Of a stretch of DNA of 64,000 nucleotides, positions 43,471 to 55,937 are shown in pieces. The DNA comes from Marsupella aquatica (taxonomy: Eukaryota > Marchantiophyta). The number at the start of each line of letters is the position of its first letter. Within the stretch, counting starts at the first letter, position 1. Below the pieces are notes generated by a model. That model ran no database searches. It saw only the letters and a list, made by a program, of their open reading frames with translations, and had not been told where the DNA came from. The stretch is taken from the NCBI GenBank assembly GCA_973895155.1, contig OZ316897.1, positions 62,001-126,000 on the forward strand, read 5' to 3'. Both the position numbers and the translations under genes were made by a program.

Positions 43471-44898
43471 CCCAATTTCCTAATATGAACCATAATACTG
43501 CATTACATGACCTCAACTTTTGTATCTCTTATTGACAATGGCCGCTTATCATGTAAACAGAGTCAAGAGTGTGTGGTTTTCTCAAAATACCCAGCCTTGT
43601 TCTTTTTCTTTAAACAGTGTTGTGTGGGTTTATCAGAATACTTGGCCTTGTTCCTTTACAGATGAACACCTATTAAGATTAAGAGTGTACCAAGGGTCAG
43701 CACGAGGTGCAATACAATGCCCACAACAAGATAGATTAGGCAACCATACTACCCTGTTGTGCCTGTTTGTTCCCAAACAAACCTTCACCCCTAACCCCTA
43801 CTAGAAGGTTGCCCATTCAACCTCCTTACAGTAGCAGGCTGAACAGAAATCAACATTGATTCTATATCAATCAACATCCGCCACAATGTTAATTCACTTT
43901 TTGAAGAGGGGAAAAAAAGTTCAGTTGAATTCAAAATGGTGAATTCTTGCTCAAGCCAAAAACGTCATCCATTACACAAAAGTTTCTATTCATGTAAGGA
44001 AATAGTTCTTCAATGTTGAACGAAGACTTCTCTGAGCAACATCACATCATGTGCTCAGCGTGAAGAGTCCTGGTGATAAACTTGCTGCTGGTTTCTACTC
44101 CCCAAGGGATCCAACGTTCAGCTCCCGTGCACCTGCAGTGAGAGGTAGGTTTTAATTGAACTCATGTATCCTCATCCGATCACTACAAGCAAGGGCAATG
44201 TCAAGGTAGCAACCATTTCAGCTACATCTTAAATGGCCATATGTTGCATCACCTACAATCATCTATACAAAAGTTCAGCTTAGTTACGCTTCAATTTTGT
44301 GTACGAGGATGTGTAAAATTTGCCAATGAACTATAACAGTAATAAGAGCACCAGACTTTGAGCTGCTCACCATCTACAGGGGATATTTGTGGACCACATT
44401 ATACCCAAAGCGCAAGTTTTTAGTGTTGCACCCACAAAGCTCACCACCTACACCATGAATTGATGACAAATCCAATTAATTTCACCATACACACAAGAGA
44501 AGACAACAGTTCCAGCTTATTGTGGGAATACCACACATCCCGAGTGGTACTGAATATGCAATCAATGAGGTCACACTTTTGCATCCATCCACAGCAATTC
44601 ACCTTGCAATCATGAAATGGTGAGACCGTACCCTGCCTGTCATTGTGCTTTTGGTAAATTTTGCCAAATGCACCTCAGCTTCCTCCTCTTTGACTGTTGT
44701 TTTTGGGTTCAACAGTTGTATCCCCTTCACCAGTTCATACAGGATGTTCACTCCAGTCCACCGTCTCATTGGAGGAGTCCAAAACAACAGCTGACTCTTG
44801 TTCCGGCTCGAGTTGGGGTTCTGGGAAAAGCTCAACTTCAAGGTTGGGTGCTATACCCTTGACCTCATGCCAAGTCACCTCCCATAAACTATACCCAC
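43471..44898. other. Non-genic stretch
   Basis: Only short frames are present (43520-43804 plus, 44599-44841 minus). None shows a motif that I can name. Confidence 0.35.
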
Positions 44899-44998
44899 TT
44901 ATACTACTCCGTTGCACAAGGACTCCTTCTTTGTGCATGATAACAACTTGTTCTTATACTACTCCGTTGCACAAGGACTCCTTCTTTGTGCATGATAG
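44899..44998. repeat. Tandem duplication, 55 bp period
   Basis: TTATACTACTCCGTTGCACA starts at 44899 and at 44954. The two copies are nearly identical over about 45 bp. Confidence 0.85.
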
Positions 44999-45774
44999 CT
45001 GTTCTTCAGCAACTCAGGAATGACATCTTCCAACTTTTCACTGCTTTTTCCCCTCAGTCGGGGCTGAATCTACATATCCAATCGGCCCACCACAGCCAGC
45101 CATATTGCTCAAAAACTAGGCAGCTAGCCCAAAGAGTTTACTGTTCACTTGCAGCACAATCTTGGACAATAACCGGGAAATCAATTGCAAGGACGCATCC
45201 ATACCACGATACTCTATGGCTAGATGTCTGACACCAACATCCAACACATCATGAAGCATCACAAACATAACCTGGTGAAAGAAAAGGCCACATATTGTTA
45301 GAGGAAGCTGGACATTATATGCAGAGGAGGATATACACCGCTGCAATCACAATATGGTCAATTTCCGAACTTCCTTTCTCTCTTCTGCCCACATACTCGT
45401 GTCAGAACTTGTGCTATGCAAAGCCATATCTCACCCACTTGTTATGTGCCCATAGATGCATCCTTTTTTAGGCCCTGTGTGGTGCATACACTATCAGCAT
45501 TCTCGTCACCTGCATCTCATATCCAATGGGAGTAAACCTTAGCCTACTTCAAATACAATTTTACAGAGTGACCCGCTAAAACATGTACGGCACATACGCA
45601 CCTCTTTGCACACCACCAACTGGAGGTTTTGCAAATGCTTGGGCAACATGGTGGCAGAGGATGTCATTAGCTCAGCTCAAGTGGCCTCCAATCACTCGTC
45701 ATAACTGTAAGAGTCTCAAAGCCTGCCTCAAAAGCCTCTAGATGGCGAGCAATGTGCCTTAATTTGTGAATGCT
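44999..45774. other. 3' flank of the SNF2-type gene
   Basis: No convincing coding sequence. A minus-strand frame at 45116-45346 is open for 76 codons but resembles no helicase motif and lies beyond the stop of the SNF2 model. Confidence 0.35.
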
Positions 45775-48700
45775 CTATCGTCTCGGCCTTCCTACTGCCT
45801 GTTGCCTAGACAACCTGAGTCGCTCCTCTTTCAGTACTTCCTGCAATATTGCGTTATCCTTTTTTCCGCTACTCAAACTTCCGTGTACGCATTCATCAAT
45901 CAGTGTCCTCTTTCTCTGTTGTACATGCCACAATGTCTCCTCAATAGTATTCCTCATTAGGAAATGTGTAACAAACACTTCTTTTGTCTGCCCTAGACGA
46001 TGAGTTCTGTCCACTGCTTGATCTTCTGCTGTTGGATTCCACCATATATCTGTAAAGAGTACATGATTGGCAGCCGTGATATTTAATCCCGTATTGGCAA
46101 CCTTTAATGACAGTAGGGCGACTTGTATCTGAATCAATCCAGTGTAGTGAAATGCTTAGTGAGTGACCGATGTACAATTTCTCAAAAACATGCACCAAAA
46201 CAACCTATATGGGGTGCTTTATGCATACCTGGCGAGATTCGGCAAAGTCTCTCAGATTTTGGTCACGCTTCTCCAAACTCATGCTCCCGTCCACCCTTGT
46301 GAACTGGATGTTTGCACTTTCAAGAGTTCCTTGTAACAAGTCAATTAAGCTGGTCCATTGAGAAAACACAATGGTCTTATCGTCACTTCCAGACTCTCGC
46401 AGCTCGTTCAAGTAAGACATGACACCATCAATTTTGGGTGATGGCCCAGAAGTATGAAAACCGAGAATTTCCAAGTCCTCCTCTGCCAATTCAGTGCCAG
46501 ACGACGTACATATATCACATACTCTGTACACCGTACTCCATGAAATTTGCTGCTTACAGTGTGGTGCTCCGCATATTATGTCCTCTTCCAGCGGATCAAA
46601 ATAACAAGCTGAACTGGAATAGTAATAGTGACCACAGATGGAAATCATGGGGTCATCAAAAAGCTCACCCTGCAAATATTACAAAAATGGACTTCAAAGT
46701 TAGTGTGCAATGTCAAATGTTTCACCAATCGCCACCGGTTGAACAACACTCCCACGGGGTACTGGATTTACAAATAGGATTTACTATGTGCGAAAAATCA
46801 CCTGGCACTTGTTACAAGTCACCCCTTCTGGAGCATCCAACAACTTGTTTACCAATTCGCCTGAACGGACTCCATCGGGTTGGATCTTGGGAGTATTCAC
46901 ACTATCTTCTTTTTCATTGTGAAAGACAAGGTCACAATGCCCACAGTGGCGTCTCATTCTCAGCATCAACGACAGTAATTTAGCTTTCTCTTTCTTATTT
47001 CCCTTCTGTGAAGCCCACAAATCGACCCGGTTGAGTAATTGTACAAAACAATAGGGCAACCACGGTATCTGTGCACAATTGAAGAATGACAAAGTACACC
47101 CACATAGGGTGGGCCAAACTTTGGACATACCGAGTCTTCCGTTGCACTCCTTGCCTCTAATTTCTTATACACTATGGCATCGCCTTCAACTAAAAAGTCA
47201 AGATGAGCTACTCTTACATGCTTCTTAGGTAGATTCAGGATACCTGCAAACAAAATATGTCCAGCTATAAGATTGCATACAAACATACAACACATCGAAA
47301 TCCATATGAAATTCAACCAATTCCAAATAATGGAAAAGTCCAATTCCAACACATGTGAACATTGTAGTTGTAGTTGTCTTACTCTTATCTCTTCTCAATG
47401 TAATGGCCCTCAGCTCCTTGTGTAGTATTGCGTGTCCAGCTTTCCTACTTTTTGCAATATGCTGCCTCAAAATCTTGAACTGGTCTATGTCACAGTAAGG
47501 GGGGTATCCAAGAAATTTGAAATAACTGTATGCCTCCCAAGTAGAATTTGACACAGGAGTTCCACTTACACACCATCTGCTTTTTGCATGTAGGTTGCAA
47601 GCAGCTAATGCTCTGCCACTCCTATGGTTTGAGATTGCCTGACACTCGTCTAGAATCACCCTGTACCATTGTACCTGCTCCAGGCAAGGAGGCAATGGAT
47701 CCTTCATTTTCTTGGGTGTTGGCTCCACAGGAATTTTTTGACTTAATTTCCCTTTCCTTCTCAGTGTAGGTGGGTCTGTAGTGGAATGTTGGGCGAGAGT
47801 GCCATAAGTGGTAATTATAACATCGTATAAGGCCAACTGCTTTGGATCCATACATCTGTCCGACCCGTGAAATATTAACACCTTTACATTTGCCCTTTGC
47901 AGTAGTTTTAGTGGTAATCTCACGTTTCCATTGAGTCATAACACTTCCAGGACAAACGATAAGGGTCTTGCTTCTGGGTGGTCGATTGGTGACTAAGAGT
48001 GTAATCAGTTGAATTGTCTTCCCCATTCCCTACCAACAAATACAGTTAGTTCATTTCATGCAATGGGGAAGAAAATTCCAAGTTCACACCACAAAACACA
48101 TGATGACCCTGAAGTCAATGCGCAGCCCACTCAACATTAGGAAATGATGTGAGCTTTAGGGTTTTACCTGGTCATCTGCCAAAATACCCCCAAAACATTC
48201 GGAATCACCACTCTCCCTTGACAACATCCAGAATAGACCTTTCCGTTGATGTTGATAAACTGTCACATTTTGCATAAGCCCATCTGGTGGGCTTGCTTCT
48301 CTTGTGAAGTCCCTATCATCGATGTATTCCTGCAATGGTCACGGAATAACAATCAGCCTTCTTAACCGGCTCTACTCATCCAAACTGAGTATTTGGACAA
48401 GACGCTGTGACATGGTTAGTTTACTCACTCGTTCCTCTGCTTGCGAAAAAGGTTGGACTCAGACTCGGGGAAAGTCCATCTCTGAATCTGAACAGGAATC
48501 TGCGATTGTACGACGCACGGAGGTAGCGTCAATGTCAACATGATCCAAGCTATCCCCTTCATTATCAAAAGACCACAACAGTCGTCGCCTTTTTGGGGGG
48601 TCCTCCAAATTAATACGAGTCAATTGCGAGACCACAGATGGAGAACAACTTGCAATCTCATCCCTCTGTACGCGATTTTTACATGGCACTGGCACTGTTG

Positions 48701-51131
48701 TCATTTCATTGTTGGAGGTTGAACCAAGTAATGGACGTCCATGAGCTTGCCTCTTTGGTTCCGCGATGAACGGTGTAACTGGTTCAGCGTTCGACACTTG
48801 CTTTCTCTTCAAATTCCTCACTGTACATTCCAACTCTTCAACCTTTGCAAGAGCTATGTGCAATTGGTCATCCTTGAATTTTAATTCTACTTTCTGAGTC
48901 AAAATTATTTGTTGCAAGTCTACATTCTCGCCCAATCTACAATGCACCTGTTCAAGCTCTGCCATTGTACGCTCTAAGTCCAATTTCAAAGACTCCACGT
49001 TAGTGCACTGAGTATTGCGTTTGGCAGTGCACTTTGCTACCTCATTTCTCAGTTCCCCCATGCACATTTCGTTCTCCTTCAAAGCTTTGTGAGCAATTGC
49101 GTATTCCGCCTTCAGCCTTGTCTGTTCTACAAGTGCTCGTTGAAGGTCTTCCAACTTGCTCTGTGACTCTAATCTGAACAACTGAAGTTGTGTGCTCACA
49201 TCATCTCGTTGTTTAGTGCACCCTGCAAGTTCACTTTCCAATTCTTCCATGCGCATTTGGATATCCTTCAAAGCACATTCAGCACCTAAACATGATTCCA
49301 TGCGCACTGCCTGCTCTACAACCTTCCGTTGAACATCTTCAAACGTGCAGTCTAACGACAATTTCAACAACTCAAGTTCATTGATCGCGGCATCTCATCC
49401 TGCAACACACCTTTCAAGGTCAGCACTCAATTCTGCCATGCGCGATTGGTCCTCCTTCCAACCTTGTTCAACAGCTTGGTAATTGTCATTGCGCTTTGTC
49501 ACCTGCACAAGCTTTTCTTCAAGGGCTTTCAACTTCCATTGTGACTGCAATTTGAACTCTTCAAATTCGCTGGTGACCGCATCTCGTTCTGCAGTGCCCA
49601 TTTGAAGTTCAGCACTCAATTCTGCCATGCGTGATTGGTCCTCCTTCCAACCTTGTTCAACAGCTTGGTATTCGTCATTGCGCTTTGTCACCTGCACAAG
49701 CTTTTCTTCAAGGTCTTTCAACTTGCATTGTGACTGCAATTTGAACTCTTCAAATTTGCTGGCGATAGCATCTCGTCCTACAGTGCCCATTTGAAGTTCA
49801 ACACTCAATTCTGCCATGTGCGATTGGTCCTTCTTCCAACCTTGTTCAGCAGCTTGGTATTCATCATTGCGCATTGTCACCTGCATAAGCTTTTCTTCAA
49901 GGTCTTTCAACCTGGACTGTGACTGCAATTTGAACTCTTCAAATTCGCTAGTGACCGCATCTCGTTCCGCAGTGCCCATTTGAAGTTCAGCACTCAATTC
50001 TGTCATGCGCGATTGGTCCTCCTTCCAACCTTGTTCAGCAGCTTGGTATTCGTCATTGCGCATTGTCACCTGCACAAGCTTTTCTTCAAGGTCTTTCAAC
50101 CTGCATTGTGACTGCAATTTGAACACCTCAAATTCTCTGGTGATTGCATCTCGTCCTGCATTGCACATTTCTTGTTCAACACTCAAATTTGCCATGCACG
50201 ATTGGTTCTCATTCCAACCTTCTCCAGCATCTTCATATTCGTCATTTCGCATTGTCTGTGCCGTCAACTCCCCTTCAAGGTCATCAATCCTGCCTTCTAA
50301 CTTTGATTCCGATGACTGAAGTTTACATTGAATAGGTTGAGGTTGGGTTTCCCTTCTTGTAGTACCCTCGTTGCCAACATTTGGCCCCGATATAAGGCTT
50401 TCCCATGAAAATCCCCAATGTAGCAGCAACTGTGTAATAGCAGTCCCACAATAAGCGGGGAACGCCTTTGACTCACGAACATTCCTCATACCCTGAAGGT
50501 GTTTCTTGAATTTACTTATTTCCAAAGCCAATTCATCGTAAACTAAATCACTCCAATCTGGTAGCAATTTTGGCACAGGGCCTGCTAGTCTTTTTCCCTT
50601 CGGCAAAGTACCACATAAATACCAGTAGAAATAACTCAATTGTTTCGCTGATAACTGTGAAGGCTTCTCCTTACCCAGCAGAATTTCCTGCACCACTCTA
50701 ATTGCCCCAGACCATCTATCATACGGAGCTCTCAAAAGCTTTAAACTATAGGGATTCCCTCTTATTCGTGGACGAACAAACAAATCATTGAATTCAGGAC
50801 AGTGCATTCTCTGCCTATACTTGGCAAATGTACCAGATGGCAGCTTGAATGCCGCACGTAACACATCTTGTGTGATTTTCAATGAACATCCTCGGAATTC
50901 ACTGGATTTTGATGCATAATCAAATCCCAACACAAACTCCTTCACCCCACATACGGCTGTTATGTTGTAATCAATCCCAAAAGTTTGTTGCAGACCAAGG
51001 TTGAAAATCATTGACGATCGAGTTGGATCACCTCCCACCAAACTACGAATTCGTTCCGGTGTGCAGGAATGCCACAACGTTCCAGTGCCGCCTGTTTCAA
51101 TTCCAACCCACGGATTGTCAAAATGTTCCAC
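45775..51131 (-). pseudogene. SNF2/Rad5-Rad16-type helicase gene, seven exons, disrupted
   Basis: My model has exons at 48429-51131, 48168-48329, 47383-48029, 47131-47243, 46802-47005, 46229-46669 and 45775-46128. All introns are GT-AG with consistent phases. Exon 1 encodes a compact N-terminus and a long coiled coil. The remaining exons encode a SNF2 ATPase: GGILADDQ then GMGKTIQLI (motif I), VILDECQ (II), RWCVSGTPVSN (III), KTIVFSQW (IV), TGLNITAANHV (V) and DRTHRLGQT (VI). A RING-like insert (CNKCQ, then ISICGH) lies between the lobes, as in Rad5/Rad16/HLTF-type remodellers and ubiquitin ligases. It has lost several zinc ligands. Three lesions break the gene: TGA at 49395-49397, TGA at 48459-48461, and one extra base (or two missing) near 47.91 kb between motifs Ia and II. 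It is probably a recent pseudogene, unless these are assembly errors. Confidence 0.8.
49395..50252 (-). repeat. Coding tandem repeat, 63-residue coiled-coil unit
   Basis: Inside exon 1 of the SNF2-type gene, four full and one partial 63-residue (189-bp) units follow each other. Each begins RNDEYQAAEQGWKEDQSRM or close to it and ends KLKDLEEKLVQVT or close to it. Heptad spacing and Glu/Lys/Gln content indicate a coiled coil. The units are similar at DNA level, so the array expanded recently. A more diverged coiled coil continues to about 48.95 kb. Confidence 0.85.
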
Positions 51132-51654
51132 ATATCATCACTAAACCGCAATGCAAAATTCAACTATATGCAATGACGACCAACTATTAAGTATTGTAAT
51201 CCAAACCTTCCTTTTCCACCTCCTTGTAGGGCTGGACCTCATCGTAAGGTGACTCTGCCTTGTCCTCCATGTTTTGGATCTACTGTGCTTGAAATTCACT
51301 TCTGTCGTATGAAAGGTAGTCCAATTAAGTAAACCCTAATCCTATCACCAACACATTGCCGTGAGCAACTCATGAGGCTTACTCGACGGAAGGAGGGTAT
51401 TGACACGCAAGGAGCCTCTCAAAACATGACAGATTCCATTTCTGCAAAGCTGCTTGTTGCTCTATTGGATGCTGTCAATCCATGTACTTAAACTTAAACT
51501 CCTTGTTGTGAAGAAACATTCCCTTTGTTATGAAGCGTCTTGTCCAAGTCACTGCCAACCTTTCTGGAATCCGGAAGATGCGAACTAAAATGCTCCTATA
51601 TTGTTAGCACCCCATAAGCACCAAAGTTGTGCACAGTTGGTGCTCGGGTAAAGG
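51132..51654. other. 5' flank of the SNF2-type gene
   Basis: Non-coding. The promoter is expected here, but I see no diagnostic element. Confidence 0.3.
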
Positions 51655-52850
51655 GCATTGTACAGTCCTTCTGTATTACCCGAGCACACTATGGCTGTGC
51701 GTTATAGAATACCCCATCCCTCGTACCCCCAACCTTCAAAATACTGTAATTTGAATATACATACATACCCTTCGGTGCACATTGACATTGTTTTGCATTA
51801 CCCCAGAACATGGTGGCTGTGGGTTTTGGAAAACCCCATCCCTCGTACCCCCCAACCTTTAAAATACTGTAATTTGATAATACATGTACCCTTTGGAACA
51901 CATTGGCACTTGCATTACCTCATGGTGGTTGTGCGTTTTGGAATACCCCATCCCTCGTACCTCAACCTTCAAAATACTGTAATTTGATACATACATACCC
52001 TTCAAAGCACATTGGCACTTGCATTACCCGAGCACTTGGTGACTATGCGTTTTGGAATACCCCATCCCTCGTACCCCCCAACCTTCAAAATACTGTAATT
52101 TGATATATACATACCCTTCGGAACACATTGGCACTTGCATTACCCCAGCACATGGTGGCTGTGCGTTTTGGAATACCCCATCCCTCGTACCCCCCAACCT
52201 TCAATACTGTAATTTGATACATACGTACCCTTCGGTGCACATTTACATTTGCATTACCCCAGCACATGGTGGCTGTGCATTTTGGAATACCCCATCCCTC
52301 ATACCCCTCAACCTTCAAAATACTGTAATCTGATATATACATACCCTTTGGAGCACATTGGCACTTGCATTACCCCAACACATGGTGGCTGTGAGTTTTG
52401 GAATACCCCATCCGTCGTACCCCCCAACCTTCAAAATACTGTAATTTGATATATAGATACCCTTTGGAGCACATTGGCACTTGCACTACCCCAGCACATG
52501 GTGGCTGTGCATTTTGGAATACCCCATCCGTCGTACCACCCAACCTTCAAAATACTGTAATTTGAAACATACATACCCATCCGAGCACATGGACATTTGC
52601 ATTACCCCAGCACATGGTGGCTGTGCATTTTGGAATACCCCATCCCTCATACCCCTCAACCTTCAAAATACTGTAATTTGATATATACATACCCTTCGGA
52701 GCACATTGGCACTTGTATTACCCCAGCACATGGTGGCTGTGAGTTTTGGAATACCCCATCCCTCGTACCCCCCAACCTTCAAAATATTGTAATTTGATAC
52801 AAACATACCCTTTGGAGCACATTGACATTTGCATTACCCCAGCACATAAT
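51655..52850. repeat. Satellite-like array, 116 bp period, about ten copies
   Basis: The unit contains CATTACCCCAGCACATGGTG, GGAATACCCCATCC, CAACCTTCAAAATACTGTAA and ACATACCCTTCGGAGCACAT. It recurs about every 116 bp; the repeated CATGGTGGCTGTG word is near 52150, 52265, 52381, 52497, 52613 and 52729. The outer copies are more diverged. Short open frames on both strands follow the repeat. Confidence 0.9.
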
Positions 52851-53060
52851 TATATACAAGCCATCCGGATAGTGCACTTGTGATGCCCGTTGAACTCAAA
52901 TTGCCATCGGAAGCTATATATATGGACAGATTGCTTGACAGAATTCCACAATTACTTGTTATACTGTATAGTTGATATATTCTTGTGTTCATTTTTCCTG
53001 TCCATTTGGAAATTGCACAAATTAACAAAAGTATCCATAAAGGTCTGTCATCGTAGAAAG
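52840..53060. repeat. Dispersed ~210-bp repeat, copy 1
   Basis: Begins AGCACATAATTATATACAAG and ends TCTGTCATCGTAGAAAG. A second direct copy lies at 56547-56757 with scattered differences and small indels. The minus strand of both copies can be read as a similar peptide (ICAISKW, GKMN, WLVYNYVL). I cannot say whether this reflects old coding sequence. Confidence 0.8.
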
Positions 53061-53770
53061 TGATGACATCAAGTCAATTTTGAGCACTCCCTCGGAGGTG
53101 TAATTGTTTAGCATTTGTAAATACCTCGCACTATATATCACGACTGTACACATTGAATTAGTTCTACTCAGCCATTTCCCACGTCCAAATTTGAATGGTG
53201 ACACTTTTGATACTAACGGAGTTTAAAGGTTTCAACATGAATGCTATTGCTGCAAAAATGTTTAACCGGAAATGTTATGGGAGTTTACGGTTTAACCGGA
53301 AATGTTATGGGAGCCTACGAGCAACGAGCACATTAAGGAACCAGATTGAAGACGGGCAATAGGAATTCTAGAAGCCCAATACTTCCCGACCATAATACCA
53401 TCCCAACCATGGTGCAGAAGGGAATTTGAAGGCGGCAAGCACATTAAGGAACCAAATTGAAGGCGGACAGGAATTCTAGAAGGCCAATGCTTCCCAACTA
53501 TAATACCAGCCCAACCATGGCGTTGAAGGGAATTTGAAGAAAGTGATGACGTCAAGTCAATTTTAAGCACTCCCTCGGAGGTGTAATTGTTCAGCATTTG
53601 TAAATACCTCGCACTATATATCACGACTGTACACATTGAATTAGTTCTAATCAGCCATTTCCCACATCCAAATTTGAATGGTAACACTTTTGATACTAAC
53701 GTAGTTTAAAGGTTTTGACATGAATGCTATTGCTGCAAAAATGTTTAACCGGAAATGTTATGGGAGTCGA
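53057..53770. repeat. 480-bp-spaced duplication of an array-edge block
   Basis: A block containing AGTCAATTTT-AGCACTCCCT, AAATACCTCGCACTATATAT and CCATTTCCCAC starts near 53062 and again near 53546. Between the copies lie two units of another repeat (AGCACATTAAGGAACCA, then CCAACCATGG). Confidence 0.7.
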
Positions 53771-54560
53771 CTACGGTTTAACCAGAAATGTTATGGGAGC
53801 TAATCAGCCATTTCCCACGTCCAAAATTGAATGGTGACAGTGCTTTTGATACTAACGGAGATTAAAGGTTTTGACATGAATGCTATTGCTGCAAAAATGT
53901 TTAACCGGATATGTTATGGGAGTCGACTACGGTTTAACCAGAAATATTATGGGAGCTAATCAGCCATTTCCCATGTCCAAAATTGAATGGTGACACTTTT
54001 GATACTAACGGAGATTAAAGGTTTTGACATGAATGCTATTGCTGCAAAAATGTTTAACTGGAAATGTTATGGGAGTCGACTACAGTTTAACCGGAAATGT
54101 TATGGGAGCTAATCAGCCATTTCCCACATCCAAAATTGAATGGTGACACTTTTGATACTAACATAGTTTAAAGGTTTCGACATGAATGCTATTGCTGCAA
54201 AAATGTTTAACTGGAAATGTTATGGGAGTCGACTACGGTTTAATCGGAAATGTTATGGGAGCTAATCAGCCATTTCCCACGTCCAAATTGAATGGTGACA
54301 CTTTTGATACTAACGGAGATTAAAGGTTTCGACATGAATGCTATTGCTGCAAAAATGTTTAACTGGAAATGTTATGGGAGTCGACTACGGTTTAACCGGA
54401 AATGTTATGGGAGCTAATCAGCCATTTCCCACGTCCAAAATTGAATGGTGACACTTTTGATACTAACGGAGATTAAAGGTTTCAACATGAATGCTATTGC
54501 TGCAAAAATGTTTAACCGGAAATGTTATGGGAGTCTACGGTTTAACCGGAAAATTATGTT
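53670..54560. repeat. Satellite-like array, about 152 bp period, about six copies
   Basis: The unit contains CTTTTGATACTAACGGAG, GAATGCTATTGCTGCAAAAA, CCGGAAATGTTATGGGAG and CAGCCATTTCCCACGTCC. Starts of the GACACTTTTGATACTA word step by 150-156 bp through the array. Isolated relatives occur at about 58.23-58.34 and 59.10-59.19 kb. Confidence 0.85.
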
Positions 54561-54574
54561 ATGGGAGCCTACGA

Positions 54575-54800
54575 GCGACGAGCACATTAAAGAACCAGAT
54601 TGCAGACGGGCAATAGGAATTCTAGAAGACCAAATGAATACTTCCCGACCATAATACCAGCCCAACCATGGCACAGAAGGGAATTTGAAGGTGAAGAGCA
54701 CATTAAGGAACCAGATTGAAGGTGGGCGGCAGGAATTCTAGAAAGCCAATCTTTTCCGACTAAAATACCACCCCAACCATAGTGCAGAAGGGAAGGGTCT
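54575..54800. repeat. Array-edge repeat with CCAACCATGG words
   Basis: Two units of the AGCACATTAA-GAACCAGATTG / GGAATTCTAGAA / CCCAACCAT family match those at 53.33-53.54 kb and a related stretch at 58.88-59.06 kb. The last one reads openly as QIEGQQQEFSKANASRPKY, so the family may descend from a coding repeat. Confidence 0.5.
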
Positions 54801-55937
54801 GTCGGCAATTTGAATTACTTGTTCCCAAGCTGCTGCCAAGTGCAAGCAAGCGTGGACGTGGGTTCCCACTTTAGTTAGACAAACCATATCGAAGAAATTC
54901 ATTGAACGTGGGACGAACGAAAGTATTGTGCTTGCAAAAAGAATAGAGACAGTTTGTGTCTATCCCAACTTCATATTCTCGTTGCCATTGGCAACAGAGA
55001 AGAAGATTTAATTGCACAATGAATTGGTAATACAGAGTGTACAATGGTTTTGGTGGGGACAGTTGCCAACTCAATAACTTTGAGCTTTTAACTATGTTAT
55101 TACCTAATTATCGCTGAAAGTGCTCAGACAATAAATGTTCACCTATTGCCGTAAAGTATAAACATTGTGCACGTTCAGTTCCGCTACTTGAATTTACTAA
55201 ATCAAATTGGCAAGTGTTGGATTACACATCACTTCCCAAGTTAAAGCAACTTAAATTAGCTGGAGTGAGGGTCGCCACCTATTGGAATTTGGAAATGGAG
55301 TGCTTCTTGTGCACCACCATCAGCTTTGCCTCGGCTGACTTTTGGTGTAGTCCTCCCATCAAGCGTGCGCAGCCCCTGAGACACGAATTGCAGCTCATGA
55401 GCTTCAAACGCTCTACAAGCATTACAAGCATTTGTGTGGCAATTCTAATGGTTGTCGTGAGCAATTGAAGGATAGACTTATACTGTAGATAATAATGCCG
55501 GCAGCCCCATCCCAATTTCCTCATTCCAATCAGTAGTGTGCTCTGGTTTATTCCACAGCTCTTGTGGGGCCTGATAGAAACTTCCAACCATGGTAACTCA
55601 AATGAGCAAGAAGCAGAAGAGGTATTCATCAATTTGACTAACCGGTGTTGCGACAACGCTTGCTTGAAAGGACTCAAACAATTCCAATGCCAATTTTCAA
55701 GTGGCTCGCTCAGCCACTCACTGCGAAGTTGCGCAGCTACCTTCGGTTCTGCTATTGCATGAAGACACGGAATTGGCCAAAAAATTTGCAAACAGTTATG
55801 TGAAGGAGAAACGATGCAGGTGGGGCAAGTCAATGGCCCGGGCCAAACTCAAAGCATCGATTCAGAGCTTGAAAGCGAACAAAATGGCAGCTAACTAAAA
55901 AGTTTTGCTGTGGTGGGTGTGTTGACCTCGCCACACA
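54801..55937. other. Stretch with weak frames only
   Basis: A minus-strand frame at 55279-55833 (184 codons) and a plus-strand frame at 55701-55898 overlap. Neither shows a recognised motif. The region may be a decayed coding unit next to the small inverted-repeat element. Confidence 0.25.

Noticed and set aside
51689-52797. Multiple 66- to 109-codon frames in the 116-bp array
   Set aside because: They repeat with the array and differ only as the array copies differ; no coding constraint is apparent.
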